The translations under genes and the position numbers were made by a program. From an uncultured Aquimarina sp. (GTDB lineage: Bacteria > Bacteroidota > Bacteroidia > Flavobacteriales > Flavobacteriaceae), in NCBI RefSeq assembly GCF_947500065.1, contig NZ_CANMQT010000001.1, forward strand, positions 1,178,001-1,242,000: a stretch of 64,000 nucleotides of DNA, written 5' to 3'. Positions 8,942 to 17,181 of this stretch are shown here, piece after piece. The stretch's first letter is position 1, and the number at the start of each line of letters is the position of its first letter. The notes beneath the pieces were generated by a model. The model saw nothing but the letters and a program-made list of their open reading frames with translations, had not been told where the DNA came from and made no database searches.

Positions 8942-8949
8942 CAAAAATA
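8942..8949 (-). promoter_or_regulatory. Bacteroidota-type -7 element for sprE
   Basis: Reads TATTTTTG on the minus strand, matching TAnnTTTG. Transcription would begin near 8936, downstream of the first possible TTG codon (8942-8944), which rules out that start and supports the TTG at 8881. No convincing -33 TTG was found. Confidence 0.55.
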
Positions 8950-9103
8950 ATGTGTGAAACGTAAAAATACATTTCTTTCTGTAAAAAAAGGGTTATTAAC
9001 AACTTTTTCTCCTTAGGCAAATGACTTCTGTTGTCTTTTTTTGAGTTATTAACAATAGCCCTGTATTGCTTTTATTCTGTTAAAACCTAACTATTTCAAA
9101 CAA

Positions 9104-9137
9104 AAAAAGTATTGATTTAATCAAACCAATACTTTTT
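9104..9137 (-). terminator. Intrinsic terminator of the ABC exporter operon
   Basis: A perfect 11-bp stem (9104-9114 with 9127-9137) encloses a 12-base loop. On the minus strand it ends in a run of seven T residues. It sits about 28 bases beyond the stop of the ABC ATPase gene and upstream of the sprE promoter, so it separates the two transcription units. Confidence 0.85.
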
Positions 9138-9164
9138 AACTCCCTAACTATTTTTGAAAATATA

Positions 9165-9860
9165 TTATTTGTTAAAATGCTCTTCTAATTCTTTTAATGT
9201 TTCTTCTGATGTAGACAGATCTTTAACTACTTCTCCTTTATCTAATACTACAATACGTTGACATACTTCGGTAACATGCATTAAATCATGGCTAGAAACT
9301 AACACCGTAACATTAGGATCTGCAGACAGATCTTTAATGATTTTTTTTAAACGAATCTGTGTTGTAGGATCCAGGTTTGCAAAAGGTTCATCTAGAATAA
9401 TCACTTCTGGATTACCAATTAATGCTGCCACAATACCTGCTTTCTTTTGGTTTCCTTTAGATAGATCTCTCAAATATTTCTTTTGTCCCAAAATTTCTCC
9501 GTGAAAGAAATCTTCAAACTCGGCAAGCAATGCATCTACATCTGCTTTATTCTGACCTCTAAGCTCTCCTATAAAATAAAAATACTCCTCTGCAGTTAGA
9601 TACCCGATCAAGAATGTTTCATCAATAAATGCGGATGTAATAGCCTTCCATTCTTCGCTTTCACTTACTTTAATCCCACTATTTTCTATATATCCGGTAG
9701 TAGGCCTAATTAAATCCAATAAGGCACTAAATAATGTAGTTTTTCCAGCTCCATTATTTCCAACCAGTCCAAAACTATCTCCTTTTGGTATTTCTAAATG
9801 CTCTATACTCAAAACGGTATTACCTGCATATGTTTTCGTTATATTATGTACTCCTATCAT
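9165..9860 (-). CDS. ABC transporter ATP-binding protein
   Basis: Cytoplasmic ATPase of an ABC-2-like exporter. The start is set at the ATG at 9860 (MIGVHNITKTY, 231 residues); the frame stays open a further 32 codons upstream, but that part overlaps the permease gene and is not family-like. Visible motifs are Walker A GNNGAGKT (34-41), ABC signature LSKGNQ (133-138), Walker B VIILDEP (153-159), D-loop NLD and the switch histidine His191 in SSHDL. The permease gene DUF5687 lies 4 bases upstream, so the pair is one operon. The substrate is unknown. Confidence 0.93.
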   Translation of the reverse strand: MIGVHNITKTYAGNTVLSIEHLEIPKGDSFGLVGNNGAGKTTLFSALLDLIRPTTGYIENSGIKVSESEEWKAITSAFIDETFLIGYLTAEEYFYFIGELRGQNKADVDALLAEFEDFFHGEILGQKKYLRDLSKGNQKKAGIVAALIGNPEVIILDEPFANLDPTTQIRLKKIIKDLSADPNVTVLVSSHDLMHVTEVCQRIVVLDKGEVVKDLSTSEETLKELEEHFNK

Positions 9861-9864
9861 TGTT

Positions 9865-11340
9865 TTATTTTTTTTGTTTGTATGCCCAGATCGTTTTATA
9901 CTTTTCTGTTCTATAAATTCTTTCAATTTTATCAAATACCATATTTCTGAATGCAAAACCTGCTATCCCAGCAACAGCAACTAACAGGTATCCAGCATAT
10001 GGACTGTATGCGTAATGTCCTATCGCATATAAAATCATTGGTAATGCCAATTTTGGTAACGATAACATTAAAGTTTTTACGTTGAACGATTGTTTGTCTC
10101 CAAAAGCTTTTTTGTTACTAGTAAGATCTATAGGAGTTTTTACATAAGCTCCTGCCCATAATACCACATGAGCATTCATTCCCATATTATAAATTGCTCC
10201 CACGATCACTGCCAGATATGCTTCCCAACCAAAATATAAATATCCTGAAGCTAAAATCGTAGAAATAAATGTAGCCATTACCATCAACCACCATTTTGAT
10301 GATAGATATTCTCTGTATTTGATATTCTGACTCATCATTAATGGGTAATACGAACTATCCCAGCTTGGTACAAACTGTCCAAAACTCATCAAAAAACCAC
10401 CTGAAACAAAAATTCCTGCAAATATTTTCCAAACGGGTCCTTCATATGCTTCTACCGCTCCTGTAAAAAACAACAATCCATAAAACAGAAACAATGCACT
10501 AACGATTACTGTAGACCTAGCTCTTTTGTTTCTTTTTATAAGCTTAATATCATTTTTAAGGAAGGTCGCTGTTTTACCAAAACGATCCAACCATTCTAAA
10601 TTTTCAGTTTTTACGCTTTTAGATTTAGTTGCTAATCCAGCATCCAGAAACAAATCTTTAACAAAAGATCTAAAAGCAATGATATATAACCCTACTGCAG
10701 CCAATACAGGTACTAAGAACAAAAACTGAGATTCATATAATCCCTGGAAAAATGGCGCCGTATACTGTGTAACATCAAAATATCCAAAATAATGCAATCC
10801 GCCCAGCACAACTATGACACCACCAACTGCATAGATCAGGCTGTCTTTATTATTCAATAAGATATTCAAAAAATTATTAGCATATATTAATGCCATTAAT
10901 CCAACATTCCATAGTAGTACATTAAGTACTGGTGCATCTCCCTCAGCAATTAACAGTACTGAAAATGGCACAAAAAAGAATCCATGAATAATATTGAAAA
11001 ATGACAATATCGTTTTTCCCAAGGCAAAAGAAACAATCTTGTTTTTACTAAAGGGTAAAATCAATAAGGGTTTTATATTGATCACTGGCATTTTTTGTAA
11101 TGCATATCTAAAAATAAGGTCAAAAGCCCACCAGTAGATAAGAAATCTACTCACCACTTCTAAAGGATCCAGACATAAATCTTTATTGATATATTTATGC
11201 ACAAAAATACTTCCTCCCATCATCATCAAGATGAAATACACTGCCCAAAATCCCATAAAAATTTTCATCCAAATTCCAGATGAAAGAGAAGCAGATCGCC
11301 AAAAAGATTTCCACTGTAATGAAATAAAGTGTTTAAACAT
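9865..11340 (-). CDS. DUF5687 family membrane protein (ABC exporter permease)
   Basis: A 491-residue integral membrane protein with roughly ten to twelve predicted helices. It begins MFKHFISLQWKSFWRSASLSSGIWMKIFMGFWAVYF and contains LLILPFSKNKIVSFALGK after the third helix, features of the Bacteroidota DUF5687 family as I recall it. These proteins are always next to a cognate ABC ATPase, as here, and are thought to be the membrane half of an exporter resembling ABC-2 permeases. A central soluble stretch (about residues 240-275, basic, LKNDIKLIKRNKRAR) probably contacts the ATPase. The substrate cannot be told. Confidence 0.85.
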   Translation of the reverse strand: MFKHFISLQWKSFWRSASLSSGIWMKIFMGFWAVYFILMMMGGSIFVHKYINKDLCLDPLEVVSRFLIYWWAFDLIFRYALQKMPVINIKPLLILPFSKNKIVSFALGKTILSFFNIIHGFFFVPFSVLLIAEGDAPVLNVLLWNVGLMALIYANNFLNILLNNKDSLIYAVGGVIVVLGGLHYFGYFDVTQYTAPFFQGLYESQFLFLVPVLAAVGLYIIAFRSFVKDLFLDAGLATKSKSVKTENLEWLDRFGKTATFLKNDIKLIKRNKRARSTVIVSALFLFYGLLFFTGAVEAYEGPVWKIFAGIFVSGGFLMSFGQFVPSWDSSYYPLMMSQNIKYREYLSSKWWLMVMATFISTILASGYLYFGWEAYLAVIVGAIYNMGMNAHVVLWAGAYVKTPIDLTSNKKAFGDKQSFNVKTLMLSLPKLALPMILYAIGHYAYSPYAGYLLVAVAGIAGFAFRNMVFDKIERIYRTEKYKTIWAYKQKK

Positions 11341-11476
11341 AGTTGTTGTAGTTTTTAAAGAAGTAAGAACAACTTCATATACTAACTAGTAATCAAAAAT
11401 TGAATTTTGTTACAAAATAATTTTATTAAGTATTCAATTATCATGATTTAATCTTCTCAAAAGCAGTTAACTTTGT

Positions 11477-11484
11477 TATTTTTG
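11477..11484 (+). promoter_or_regulatory. -7 element for the 2Fe-2S reductase gene
   Basis: Plus-strand TATTTTTG matches TAnnTTTG; a second match, TAACTTTG, overlaps the region at 11468-11475. Either would give a leader of roughly 80-100 bases before the ATG at 11573. The adjoining -33 is not clear. Confidence 0.5.
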
Positions 11485-11572
11485 CAAAAAAATTGATCCC
11501 TAAAAGATAATGGGGTTACAATGATCTAATCTGAAAAATTAAAGTCTTCAGCTTAGAATTTATTATATTACT

Positions 11573-12625
11573 ATGTCAGATTTTCATACACTTGCTATAA
11601 AGAACATTACAAGAGAAACTCCTAAGGCGGTTTCTATAGAATTCGAAGTTCCTTCAGAATTAAAAGAAGCATATTCTTTTACCGCTGGACAATACACTAC
11701 CATAAAAACAGAAGTAGAAGGTAATGAAATAAGAAGAGCCTACTCTATTTGTGCCTCTCCAAATAGTGGATCTCTTAGAGTGGCTGTTAAAGAGATTGAA
11801 AATGGAATCTTCTCTACTCTTGCAAATAACACTTTAGAGGTTGGTGATACATTAGATGTTCATACACCTGAAGGAAATTTTTTATTACAAACAACTAAAG
11901 ATGCTAAAAACACCTATGCTGCATTTGTTGCAGGAAGCGGTATTACTCCAGTGATGAGCATGATCAAAGCTGTCCTAGAAGAAGAGTCTAATAGTCGTTT
12001 TGTTTTAGTATACGGAAATCAAACTCCTGCTGAAACTATATTTTTGAATGAGCTTCTTGCTTTGCAAACACAGTATCCAGATAGATTGTTTATAGAATTT
12101 TTCTATAGTCGAAGTGATGAAGAGGGAGCACGTTTTGGAAGAATCGAAAAATCAACAATCAACTATATCACCAAGAATAAATTTAAGGACACTACTTTTG
12201 AAGCTTTTTACCTTTGTGGTCCTGAAGAAATGATCAATACAGTCACTAATGTCTTGCTGGAAAATGGTATCGCAAAAGACAAAATACATTTGGAGCTTTT
12301 TACCAGTAGTACTTCAGCAACAGAAATCGATGCTGATTTAGAAGGAAAAACTAACGTCACTATATTGGTTGATGATGAGGAAACTTCTTTCGTGATGGAT
12401 CAGAAAAAAACTATTCTTGATGCTGCATTAGAAGAAGATATTGATGCTCCATATTCCTGTCAAGGAGGTGTTTGTAGTTCTTGTATTTGTAAAATTACCG
12501 AAGGTACTGCTGTAATGGAAAAAAATAGCATTCTTACTGATGGAGAGCTTGCTGAAGGTTTAGTGCTAGCTTGCCAGGCACATCCTACCTCATCTACTAT
12601 AAAGGTGGATTTTGATGATGTTTAG
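11573..12625 (+). CDS. Ferredoxin-NADP reductase-like flavoprotein with C-terminal 2Fe-2S domain (PaaE-like)
   Basis: A 350-residue electron-transfer protein. An FAD-binding beta-barrel (about 1-105, motif RAYSI at 55-59) is followed by an NAD(P)-binding domain (about 112-245, GSGITPVMSM at 121-130 and the C-terminal LCGPEEM), then a plant-type 2Fe-2S ferredoxin domain (about 262-350) with ligands Cys296, Cys301, Cys304 and Cys334. This is the architecture of PaaE, HmpX and other phthalate-reductase-like proteins. No oxygenase gene is near, so in this organism it is more likely a general reductase feeding a partner elsewhere. It is a single-gene unit on the plus strand, between the ABC operon and GT9. 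Confidence 0.9.
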   Translation: MSDFHTLAIKNITRETPKAVSIEFEVPSELKEAYSFTAGQYTTIKTEVEGNEIRRAYSICASPNSGSLRVAVKEIENGIFSTLANNTLEVGDTLDVHTPEGNFLLQTTKDAKNTYAAFVAGSGITPVMSMIKAVLEEESNSRFVLVYGNQTPAETIFLNELLALQTQYPDRLFIEFFYSRSDEEGARFGRIEKSTINYITKNKFKDTTFEAFYLCGPEEMINTVTNVLLENGIAKDKIHLELFTSSTSATEIDADLEGKTNVTILVDDEETSFVMDQKKTILDAALEEDIDAPYSCQGGVCSSCICKITEGTAVMEKNSILTDGELAEGLVLACQAHPTSSTIKVDFDDV

Positions 12626-12639
12626 ATTAGTGTAAAACA

Positions 12640-12676
12640 CCCTCATCCTAACCTTCTCCCTCGAGGGAGAAGGAAC
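12640..12676. repeat. Small dispersed palindromic repeat, copy 1
   Basis: The segment consists of a CCCTCATCCTAACC stretch followed by a perfect 22-base palindrome (12652-12673; CCTTCTCCCTC with its complement). It starts 15 bases after the 2Fe-2S reductase gene. A degraded copy lies at 13808-13842 on the other side of the GT9 gene. Sequences of this kind occur as intergenic REP-like elements in many bacterial genomes. The palindrome may also act as a terminator between the converging genes. Confidence 0.75.
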
Positions 12677-12691
12677 AAATTTCAACTAAAT

Positions 12692-13765
12692 TTACAGTTT
12701 ATTAATAGCTTCAATCACCGTTTCCGGTTTAATTGTGTGCATTACCTTTTCATATCCAGCTGGCACTTTATTTCCATAAATTGAAGTTGGGATTTGATCG
12801 TATTTTGCTAAGTTTGGTAAAATCGCATATTCCATAGGTTGTCCAAAAGGCATAAAACCTGCAAAAGGATGTGTAACTCCCCATAACGTTAATGTTGGTA
12901 CTCCATACATTGCTGCCAAATGTGCATTACCACTATCCATAGATAACATTGCATCTAGGTTTCCTATAAGCTTTAGTTCATCTTTAAAAGATAACTTACC
13001 TGCTACATTGATCACATTTTTATACTTACTATCAATATTATTGAGAATATCTTTTTCCTTTTTCCCTCCTCCAAAAAGGAACATTTCATAAGCATCTTCT
13101 TGATCAAGTTGTTCAATCACCTTAACCATTAATTCTAATGGATATACTTTACTCTCATATTGTGCAAAAGGCGCAATACCAAGCCATTTTTTAGTTGAAT
13201 TCTCCGTTAGTTTAAGAATCTCTGATGTTAATGGTGTTTTTTCTGGAAAAGCATGTTTCTCCAAATCGATAGAATACCCTAAACTAGTAAAAACATCAGC
13301 GTACCGCTGATGCGTTGTTTTTAATTGCTTAAAATTCTTATTTACTGATCGTGTTAATGCCTTTTTCTCAGCTCTTCCTTTGTTAATTTGTACTACTTTA
13401 ATTCCTCGCAGCGCGAAAAACTTCTTAAGTATATTTGATCGCAGTACATTGTGCAGATCGGCAACTGCAGTTATGCCAAGTCTTCTTAATTCTTTAGATA
13501 ATTTTGATAATCCAAAAATCCCTTTGTGTTTTCCATCCACATCTGCATGATACACTTCCAGGTTTTCAATACCTGAAAATATAGGCTCAAAGAATTTTCT
13601 GGTAAGCACCGTTATTTTAACATTGGGGTAAGCAGCTCTAAAAGTCCGTAATATAGGCACCGTCATAGCTACATCTCCCATGGCAGATAACCGAATGACC
13701 AAAATATGAGCGTCAAAGCCCTTCGAAAGGGCTTTGTTTTGTGATATTATTGTTGTTTTTTTCAA
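12692..13765 (-). CDS. Glycosyltransferase family 9 (heptosyltransferase-like)
   Basis: A 357-residue GT-B enzyme like ADP-heptose:LPS heptosyltransferases. The N-terminal acceptor domain has the family opening ILVIRLSAMGDVAMTVPILRTFRAAYP. The C-terminal donor domain has WLGIAPFAQYESKVYPLELM and the signature LDAMLSMDSGNAHLAAMYGVPTLTLWG. It probably adds a sugar to the lipid A core. The first in-frame start is a TTG at 13765, giving about 21 residues before the conserved strand, more than usual. That extension includes a 10-bp GC-rich hairpin at DNA level. The gene is bracketed by two copies of a small repeat, so its 5' end may have been rebuilt. No other LPS-core gene is adjacent. Confidence 0.9.
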   Translation of the reverse strand: MKKTTIISQNKALSKGFDAHILVIRLSAMGDVAMTVPILRTFRAAYPNVKITVLTRKFFEPIFSGIENLEVYHADVDGKHKGIFGLSKLSKELRRLGITAVADLHNVLRSNILKKFFALRGIKVVQINKGRAEKKALTRSVNKNFKQLKTTHQRYADVFTSLGYSIDLEKHAFPEKTPLTSEILKLTENSTKKWLGIAPFAQYESKVYPLELMVKVIEQLDQEDAYEMFLFGGGKKEKDILNNIDSKYKNVINVAGKLSFKDELKLIGNLDAMLSMDSGNAHLAAMYGVPTLTLWGVTHPFAGFMPFGQPMEYAILPNLAKYDQIPTSIYGNKVPAGYEKVMHTIKPETVIEAINKL

Positions 13766-13807
13766 AAAATATGATTGAATTGAAATAATGTTTTCTGAAA
13801 CGAAATC

Positions 13808-13842
13808 CCCTCATCTTAACCTTCTCCATAAGGGAAAGGAAC
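13808..13842. repeat. Small dispersed palindromic repeat, copy 2 (degraded)
   Basis: CCCTCATCTTAACCTTCTCC followed by a decayed complementary arm and GGAAC. It aligns with the copy at 12640-12676 over its whole length with a few substitutions and a two-base shortening, in the same orientation. It lies between the GT9 gene and DUF4254. Confidence 0.7.
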
Positions 13843-13877
13843 TCTCTACTAACAATTTAAAAATAGCTAGTTGCTAA

Positions 13878-14486
13878 TTATTTCTCTCCTCGTAAAACTG
13901 GATTAAGTTCATCATCATTATACATCTTCATCTGCTTATATACCTTCATGTATTTATCGCCATTCTCTATATCCTTTAACAAGGTGTCTATAGCCGTAGA
14001 AAGGTCAATCTGCTGCTCTAATAATACATTGTATTTTTTTTGACAAGCGGCTTTATGTGTGTCTGATGCTCCTTCTCTGATAGTCTCTTGATGCATGTGG
14101 TATACTTTCAACGCTAATATCGATAACCGATCTACTCCCCAAGCTGGACTCTCTGTATTAATAGATGCATCCGATTTAGGAGTAACATCTTGATATGTTT
14201 CTAAAAAGTAGCTATCAATATATTCCACCATATCAGTTCGATCTTGGTTAGATGCATCAATCTGTCTTTTTAACGTTAAAGCTGCTACAGGATCAATTTC
14301 CGGATCACGAATAATGTCTTCATAATGCCATTGCACTGTATCGATCCAGCATTTACGATATAATAAATGTTCTATTCGCTCTGATTTACTATCATATGGA
14401 TTCGAAAACTCTTGATCCACACGATCAATCACGTGATACATGTCTATAACTTCTTTAAAAATCTTATTTGCTTTATCTGTAAACAT
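13878..14486 (-). CDS. DUF4254 family protein
   Basis: A 202-residue soluble, helix-rich protein that matches the Bacteroidota family DUF4254 as I recall it. Family-like segments are NPYDSKSERIEHLLYRKCWIDTVQWHYEDIIRDP (about 28-61) and SPAWGVDRLSILALKVYHM (about 113-131), with conserved Glu, Arg, His and Trp residues. Function is unknown. In Bacteroidota such genes are often beside GT9-type glycosyltransferases, as here. It follows the adenine methylase gene by 5 bases, so the two are probably co-transcribed. Confidence 0.8.
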   Translation of the reverse strand: MFTDKANKIFKEVIDMYHVIDRVDQEFSNPYDSKSERIEHLLYRKCWIDTVQWHYEDIIRDPEIDPVAALTLKRQIDASNQDRTDMVEYIDSYFLETYQDVTPKSDASINTESPAWGVDRLSILALKVYHMHQETIREGASDTHKAACQKKYNVLLEQQIDLSTAIDTLLKDIENGDKYMKVYKQMKMYNDDELNPVLRGEK

Positions 14487-14491
14487 TGTTC

Positions 14492-15487
14492 TTATTTTTC
14501 TAAGATGTGTAAATATTCTGTTGTTGCTATCGCTTTATGGTTTCTATTTTCTGTTTTATCTGCTTTAAATCTTTGATATGCTGTAGTTACTAAATCATAC
14601 CTTCCATAACGCTCCATAATCTGTCTTATTTCTTCTTCTTTCATCAATCCTTCGTTATTATAACTAAGAAAAATGTATTTGAAATTTGCATTTTTGACTA
14701 GTTCTTCAAAAACTAATGCGACTTCACCTTTCTTACAATAATTAGATCTTTCGTAAGGTCTTAGACCTGTCTTTCCGGCAGGTACAAAGGTATCATATTT
14801 TGCAATAGTATTCAGCATATGATAATTGGCCCCATATTGTCTAGCATTATAGGGTGGATCTAAATACAATATATCTCCTTCTATTTCTTTAATCAATGCA
14901 TTACTATCTTTATTGAATACTTTATGATTACCATCGGTTATTTCGAAACTTGCGCTAACAACGTCTAACTGTTTCTCAGCTGTTTTCTTTAGTTTTTTTA
15001 GATATGCTGCATAAACCGCGGCAGTATTAGCAACCTTATCTGCACTTTCTAACAAGGATGCTAGTAGAAGATAATAGATGTTATCATCAATTTCTCCGGA
15101 TACTTTCCAGTTTTCAATCTGCATTCTTGCCGCATCTATCTTACGACCATTATCATTACTGAAATATTGACGTTCAGAAGCCCCTCCATTACAGTAGTTT
15201 TTATAAACGAACCCTTTTTTTCCTTCTAATTGATTCAGTTTAGCAATATAATCTGAGGCTTCAATAATTCTATGGTTACCTATATAATTTCGGTTTAATA
15301 CATAGCTATAATATTCTAAATCATTAGCTATTACTTGTTTCACTGACGTCTTAAAACTTCTACCAATTATACCTGTTCCCGCAAAAAGATCGCAAAACAC
15401 TTTATTTTTTAAGGTGTCACCAACAGTATCTTGTACAGAAGTTTTAATAAAATTAGAAAGTTTATATTTTGATCCTATATAGTTCAT
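14492..15487 (-). CDS. DNA adenine methylase (D12 class N6-methyltransferase)
   Basis: A 331-residue S-adenosylmethionine-dependent DNA methyltransferase. The N-terminal Dam-type start YIGSKYKL (about 3-10) lies before motif I FCDLFAGTGIIG (31-42), which binds the cofactor. Motif IV DPPY (210-213) is the catalytic tetrapeptide of adenine-N6 methylases. YIFLSYNNEG follows further on. The region between motifs I and IV is large and probably holds target recognition. The recognition site cannot be predicted. An unrecognised gene lies 22 bases upstream in the same orientation and could be a cognate or decayed nuclease; otherwise this is an orphan methylase inside conserved housekeeping genes. Confidence 0.9.
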   Translation of the reverse strand: MNYIGSKYKLSNFIKTSVQDTVGDTLKNKVFCDLFAGTGIIGRSFKTSVKQVIANDLEYYSYVLNRNYIGNHRIIEASDYIAKLNQLEGKKGFVYKNYCNGGASERQYFSNDNGRKIDAARMQIENWKVSGEIDDNIYYLLLASLLESADKVANTAAVYAAYLKKLKKTAEKQLDVVSASFEITDGNHKVFNKDSNALIKEIEGDILYLDPPYNARQYGANYHMLNTIAKYDTFVPAGKTGLRPYERSNYCKKGEVALVFEELVKNANFKYIFLSYNNEGLMKEEEIRQIMERYGRYDLVTTAYQRFKADKTENRNHKAIATTEYLHILEK

Positions 15488-15509
15488 TTTCTATGTAACC
15501 CGCATCCTT

Positions 15510-16154
15510 CTATTTTATAGCCCATATTAACCCTGCTTTGGCAATTTTATAAGGCTGCAATTGTAATCTAAACAATTTTGAGTCGTCAAATGTAGCAACA
15601 TATGTTGAGATAATATCTTTAAGCCAGGAAATTTGTGCTTTTAGCTTCCAATGATCGCCATCTTTAGCGTATACTACTACAAACATTCTATTCTCTATAT
15701 GTTTTCTTTGTTGTTGACTTTGGTTTTTGCACAACCAATAAACCAGCTCTTTAGGATAGTCTAGAGCATATTCTAATGATTTCTTAAAACCTTTTGGGAA
15801 ATTGCTTGTGCTGTAATCAAATTTCTCTCCAAATAAAGAAAAATCGATCAACTCATTTCTTTGATTTCTAGTAGAAACAATCTCATCCAAATGAGTGAAA
15901 ATCAATTCTACAGCCAAGGCGCTCCAATAATTATACCATCGGTTAATAGCATAATAAAAAAAATCGTTTTTATCTATTTTAAATCTCGAAACTGTTTCAG
16001 AAATTTTTAAGACCAGGTCTTCCCATTTTACCGAACTGTATATAAAATTACTCTGCCTATCCCATAGATCATTTTGTTTTCTATACCATACATATTTATG
16101 CGATAATCTATGCTGAAGTTCTGATTCTATAATATCTAAATAAGATGTAATCAA
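15510..16154 (-). CDS. Conserved protein of unknown function, possible degenerate nuclease partner of the methylase
   Basis: About 214 residues, soluble, rich in Trp, Tyr and charged residues. The start is set at a TTG at 16154 whose last bases form a TTGA overlap with the stop of the upstream gene. The frame stays open to another TTG at 16193 (227 residues). The C-terminal half contains FDYSTSNFPKGF, then PKELVYWLCKNQSQQQRKHIENRMFVVVYAKDG. That layout (acidic residue, hydrophobic strand, later QxxxR helix and hydrophobic strand) resembles a PD-(D/E)XK-type nuclease core, but the expected lysine after the Asp is Ser here. I do not recognise the family by name. Its position directly before an adenine methylase makes a restriction-related origin possible. 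Confidence 0.55.
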   Translation of the reverse strand: MITSYLDIIESELQHRLSHKYVWYRKQNDLWDRQSNFIYSSVKWEDLVLKISETVSRFKIDKNDFFYYAINRWYNYWSALAVELIFTHLDEIVSTRNQRNELIDFSLFGEKFDYSTSNFPKGFKKSLEYALDYPKELVYWLCKNQSQQQRKHIENRMFVVVYAKDGDHWKLKAQISWLKDIISTYVATFDDSKLFRLQLQPYKIAKAGLIWAIK

Positions 16155-17071
16155 AATAGTAAAATCATAAAAGGTAGCAAAAGAAATACCCAAAGATTAA
16201 TTTCTTGTATTAACTTTCCATTATCTATTTCTAAATAGGTTGTTCCAATGATTGCCAATGGACTAGCTATAAAAATCATTTCTGCAGTATTTTTATTAGG
16301 AGCAATCACTACTATCGCTACTGCAATCAATAATTGTGCAATAACAACTTTTAAAACAGGTTTTGATTTGGTGGATTTTCGATTATATTTTATCAAATAT
16401 ATCGTGAAGAAAAACAATATACAGATTATCAAAACTCCTATTGAGAAAAGACTTCCTTTACTAACATAACCGTCAAAGGAAAATGACAGAGATTCTACGT
16501 AGTTAGTGATTAAAAAGAAAGAGTCATAAAATAGCAAGGTAAAACAGTTGGATAGTATATAAACTATCGATAAACCAATAATTGGAATGATCCAATTCCT
16601 ATAATTTTTAGGTTCAAAAAATAAAATCCCGAAAAAAACAACAACAATAAAGGCTATACTCCAGAAATACGCTAAAGATGCTAAACCAATACACAAAGAT
16701 GCATCGAGAATACTAGATTTAATATCCTTTCCGCTTCTTAAACTCAATACACTTCTTACTCCCAAAATCACAAATAGATTGGATAATAAAACTCGGTAAT
16801 CTGTTAGCGAATTGGGTAATATAGCCGTTAAAAAAGCAAACAGGAGTATTGTATTTGTACTTTTCTGGGTTAAATCATTTTTTTGAGTTACTAAATTCAA
16901 AATTAACATAGCCAAAACATATGCTATAAGACCACCAACAAAGCTAAGAATGGCTATATAATCAAGGTTTAAACCCTTTTTATAGTGTGCGATTATGTAT
17001 AATACAAACATGTATACCGCAACGATTAAAAAATTAATCGGCTTTGATTTACTAAAAAAGCTTGATAACAC
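16151..17071 (-). CDS. DUF6427 family polytopic membrane protein
   Basis: A 306-residue membrane protein with about nine to ten predicted helices and very few soluble loops, starting at a GTG (17071; MLSSFFSKSKPINFLIVAVYM). It matches the flavobacterial family DUF6427 as I recall it, which typically neighbours DUF6341 as it does here (divergent, on the other strand). Its helix pattern loosely resembles polymerase-type or YfhO-like multispanning proteins, but no catalytic motif can be named. Its stop overlaps the start of the next gene by four bases (TTGA), so the two are likely translated in series. Confidence 0.7.
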   Translation of the reverse strand: MLSSFFSKSKPINFLIVAVYMFVLYIIAHYKKGLNLDYIAILSFVGGLIAYVLAMLILNLVTQKNDLTQKSTNTILLFAFLTAILPNSLTDYRVLLSNLFVILGVRSVLSLRSGKDIKSSILDASLCIGLASLAYFWSIAFIVVVFFGILFFEPKNYRNWIIPIIGLSIVYILSNCFTLLFYDSFFLITNYVESLSFSFDGYVSKGSLFSIGVLIICILFFFTIYLIKYNRKSTKSKPVLKVVIAQLLIAVAIVVIAPNKNTAEMIFIASPLAIIGTTYLEIDNGKLIQEINLWVFLLLPFMILLF

Positions 17072-17083
17072 TACTATTTTTTA

Positions 17084-17091
17084 TATTTTTG
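17084..17091 (+). promoter_or_regulatory. -7 element for the DUF6341 gene
   Basis: Plus-strand TATTTTTG matches TAnnTTTG. It would give a leader of about 85 bases before the ATG at 17182. It starts 13 bases upstream of the divergent DUF6427 start. Confidence 0.5.
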
Positions 17092-17181
17092 CGTCAAACA
17101 AGATATCATTGTTTTTAATTATAATATAACTAATTTATAAAAAGTTTTTAGTTCACTTTTTATAATGAAAATGAAAATCAT

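Noticed and set aside
9861..9956. N-terminal extension of the ABC ATPase (frame opens at 9956)
   Set aside because: Overlaps the permease gene, does not resemble the family, and the ATG at 9860 gives a standard start.
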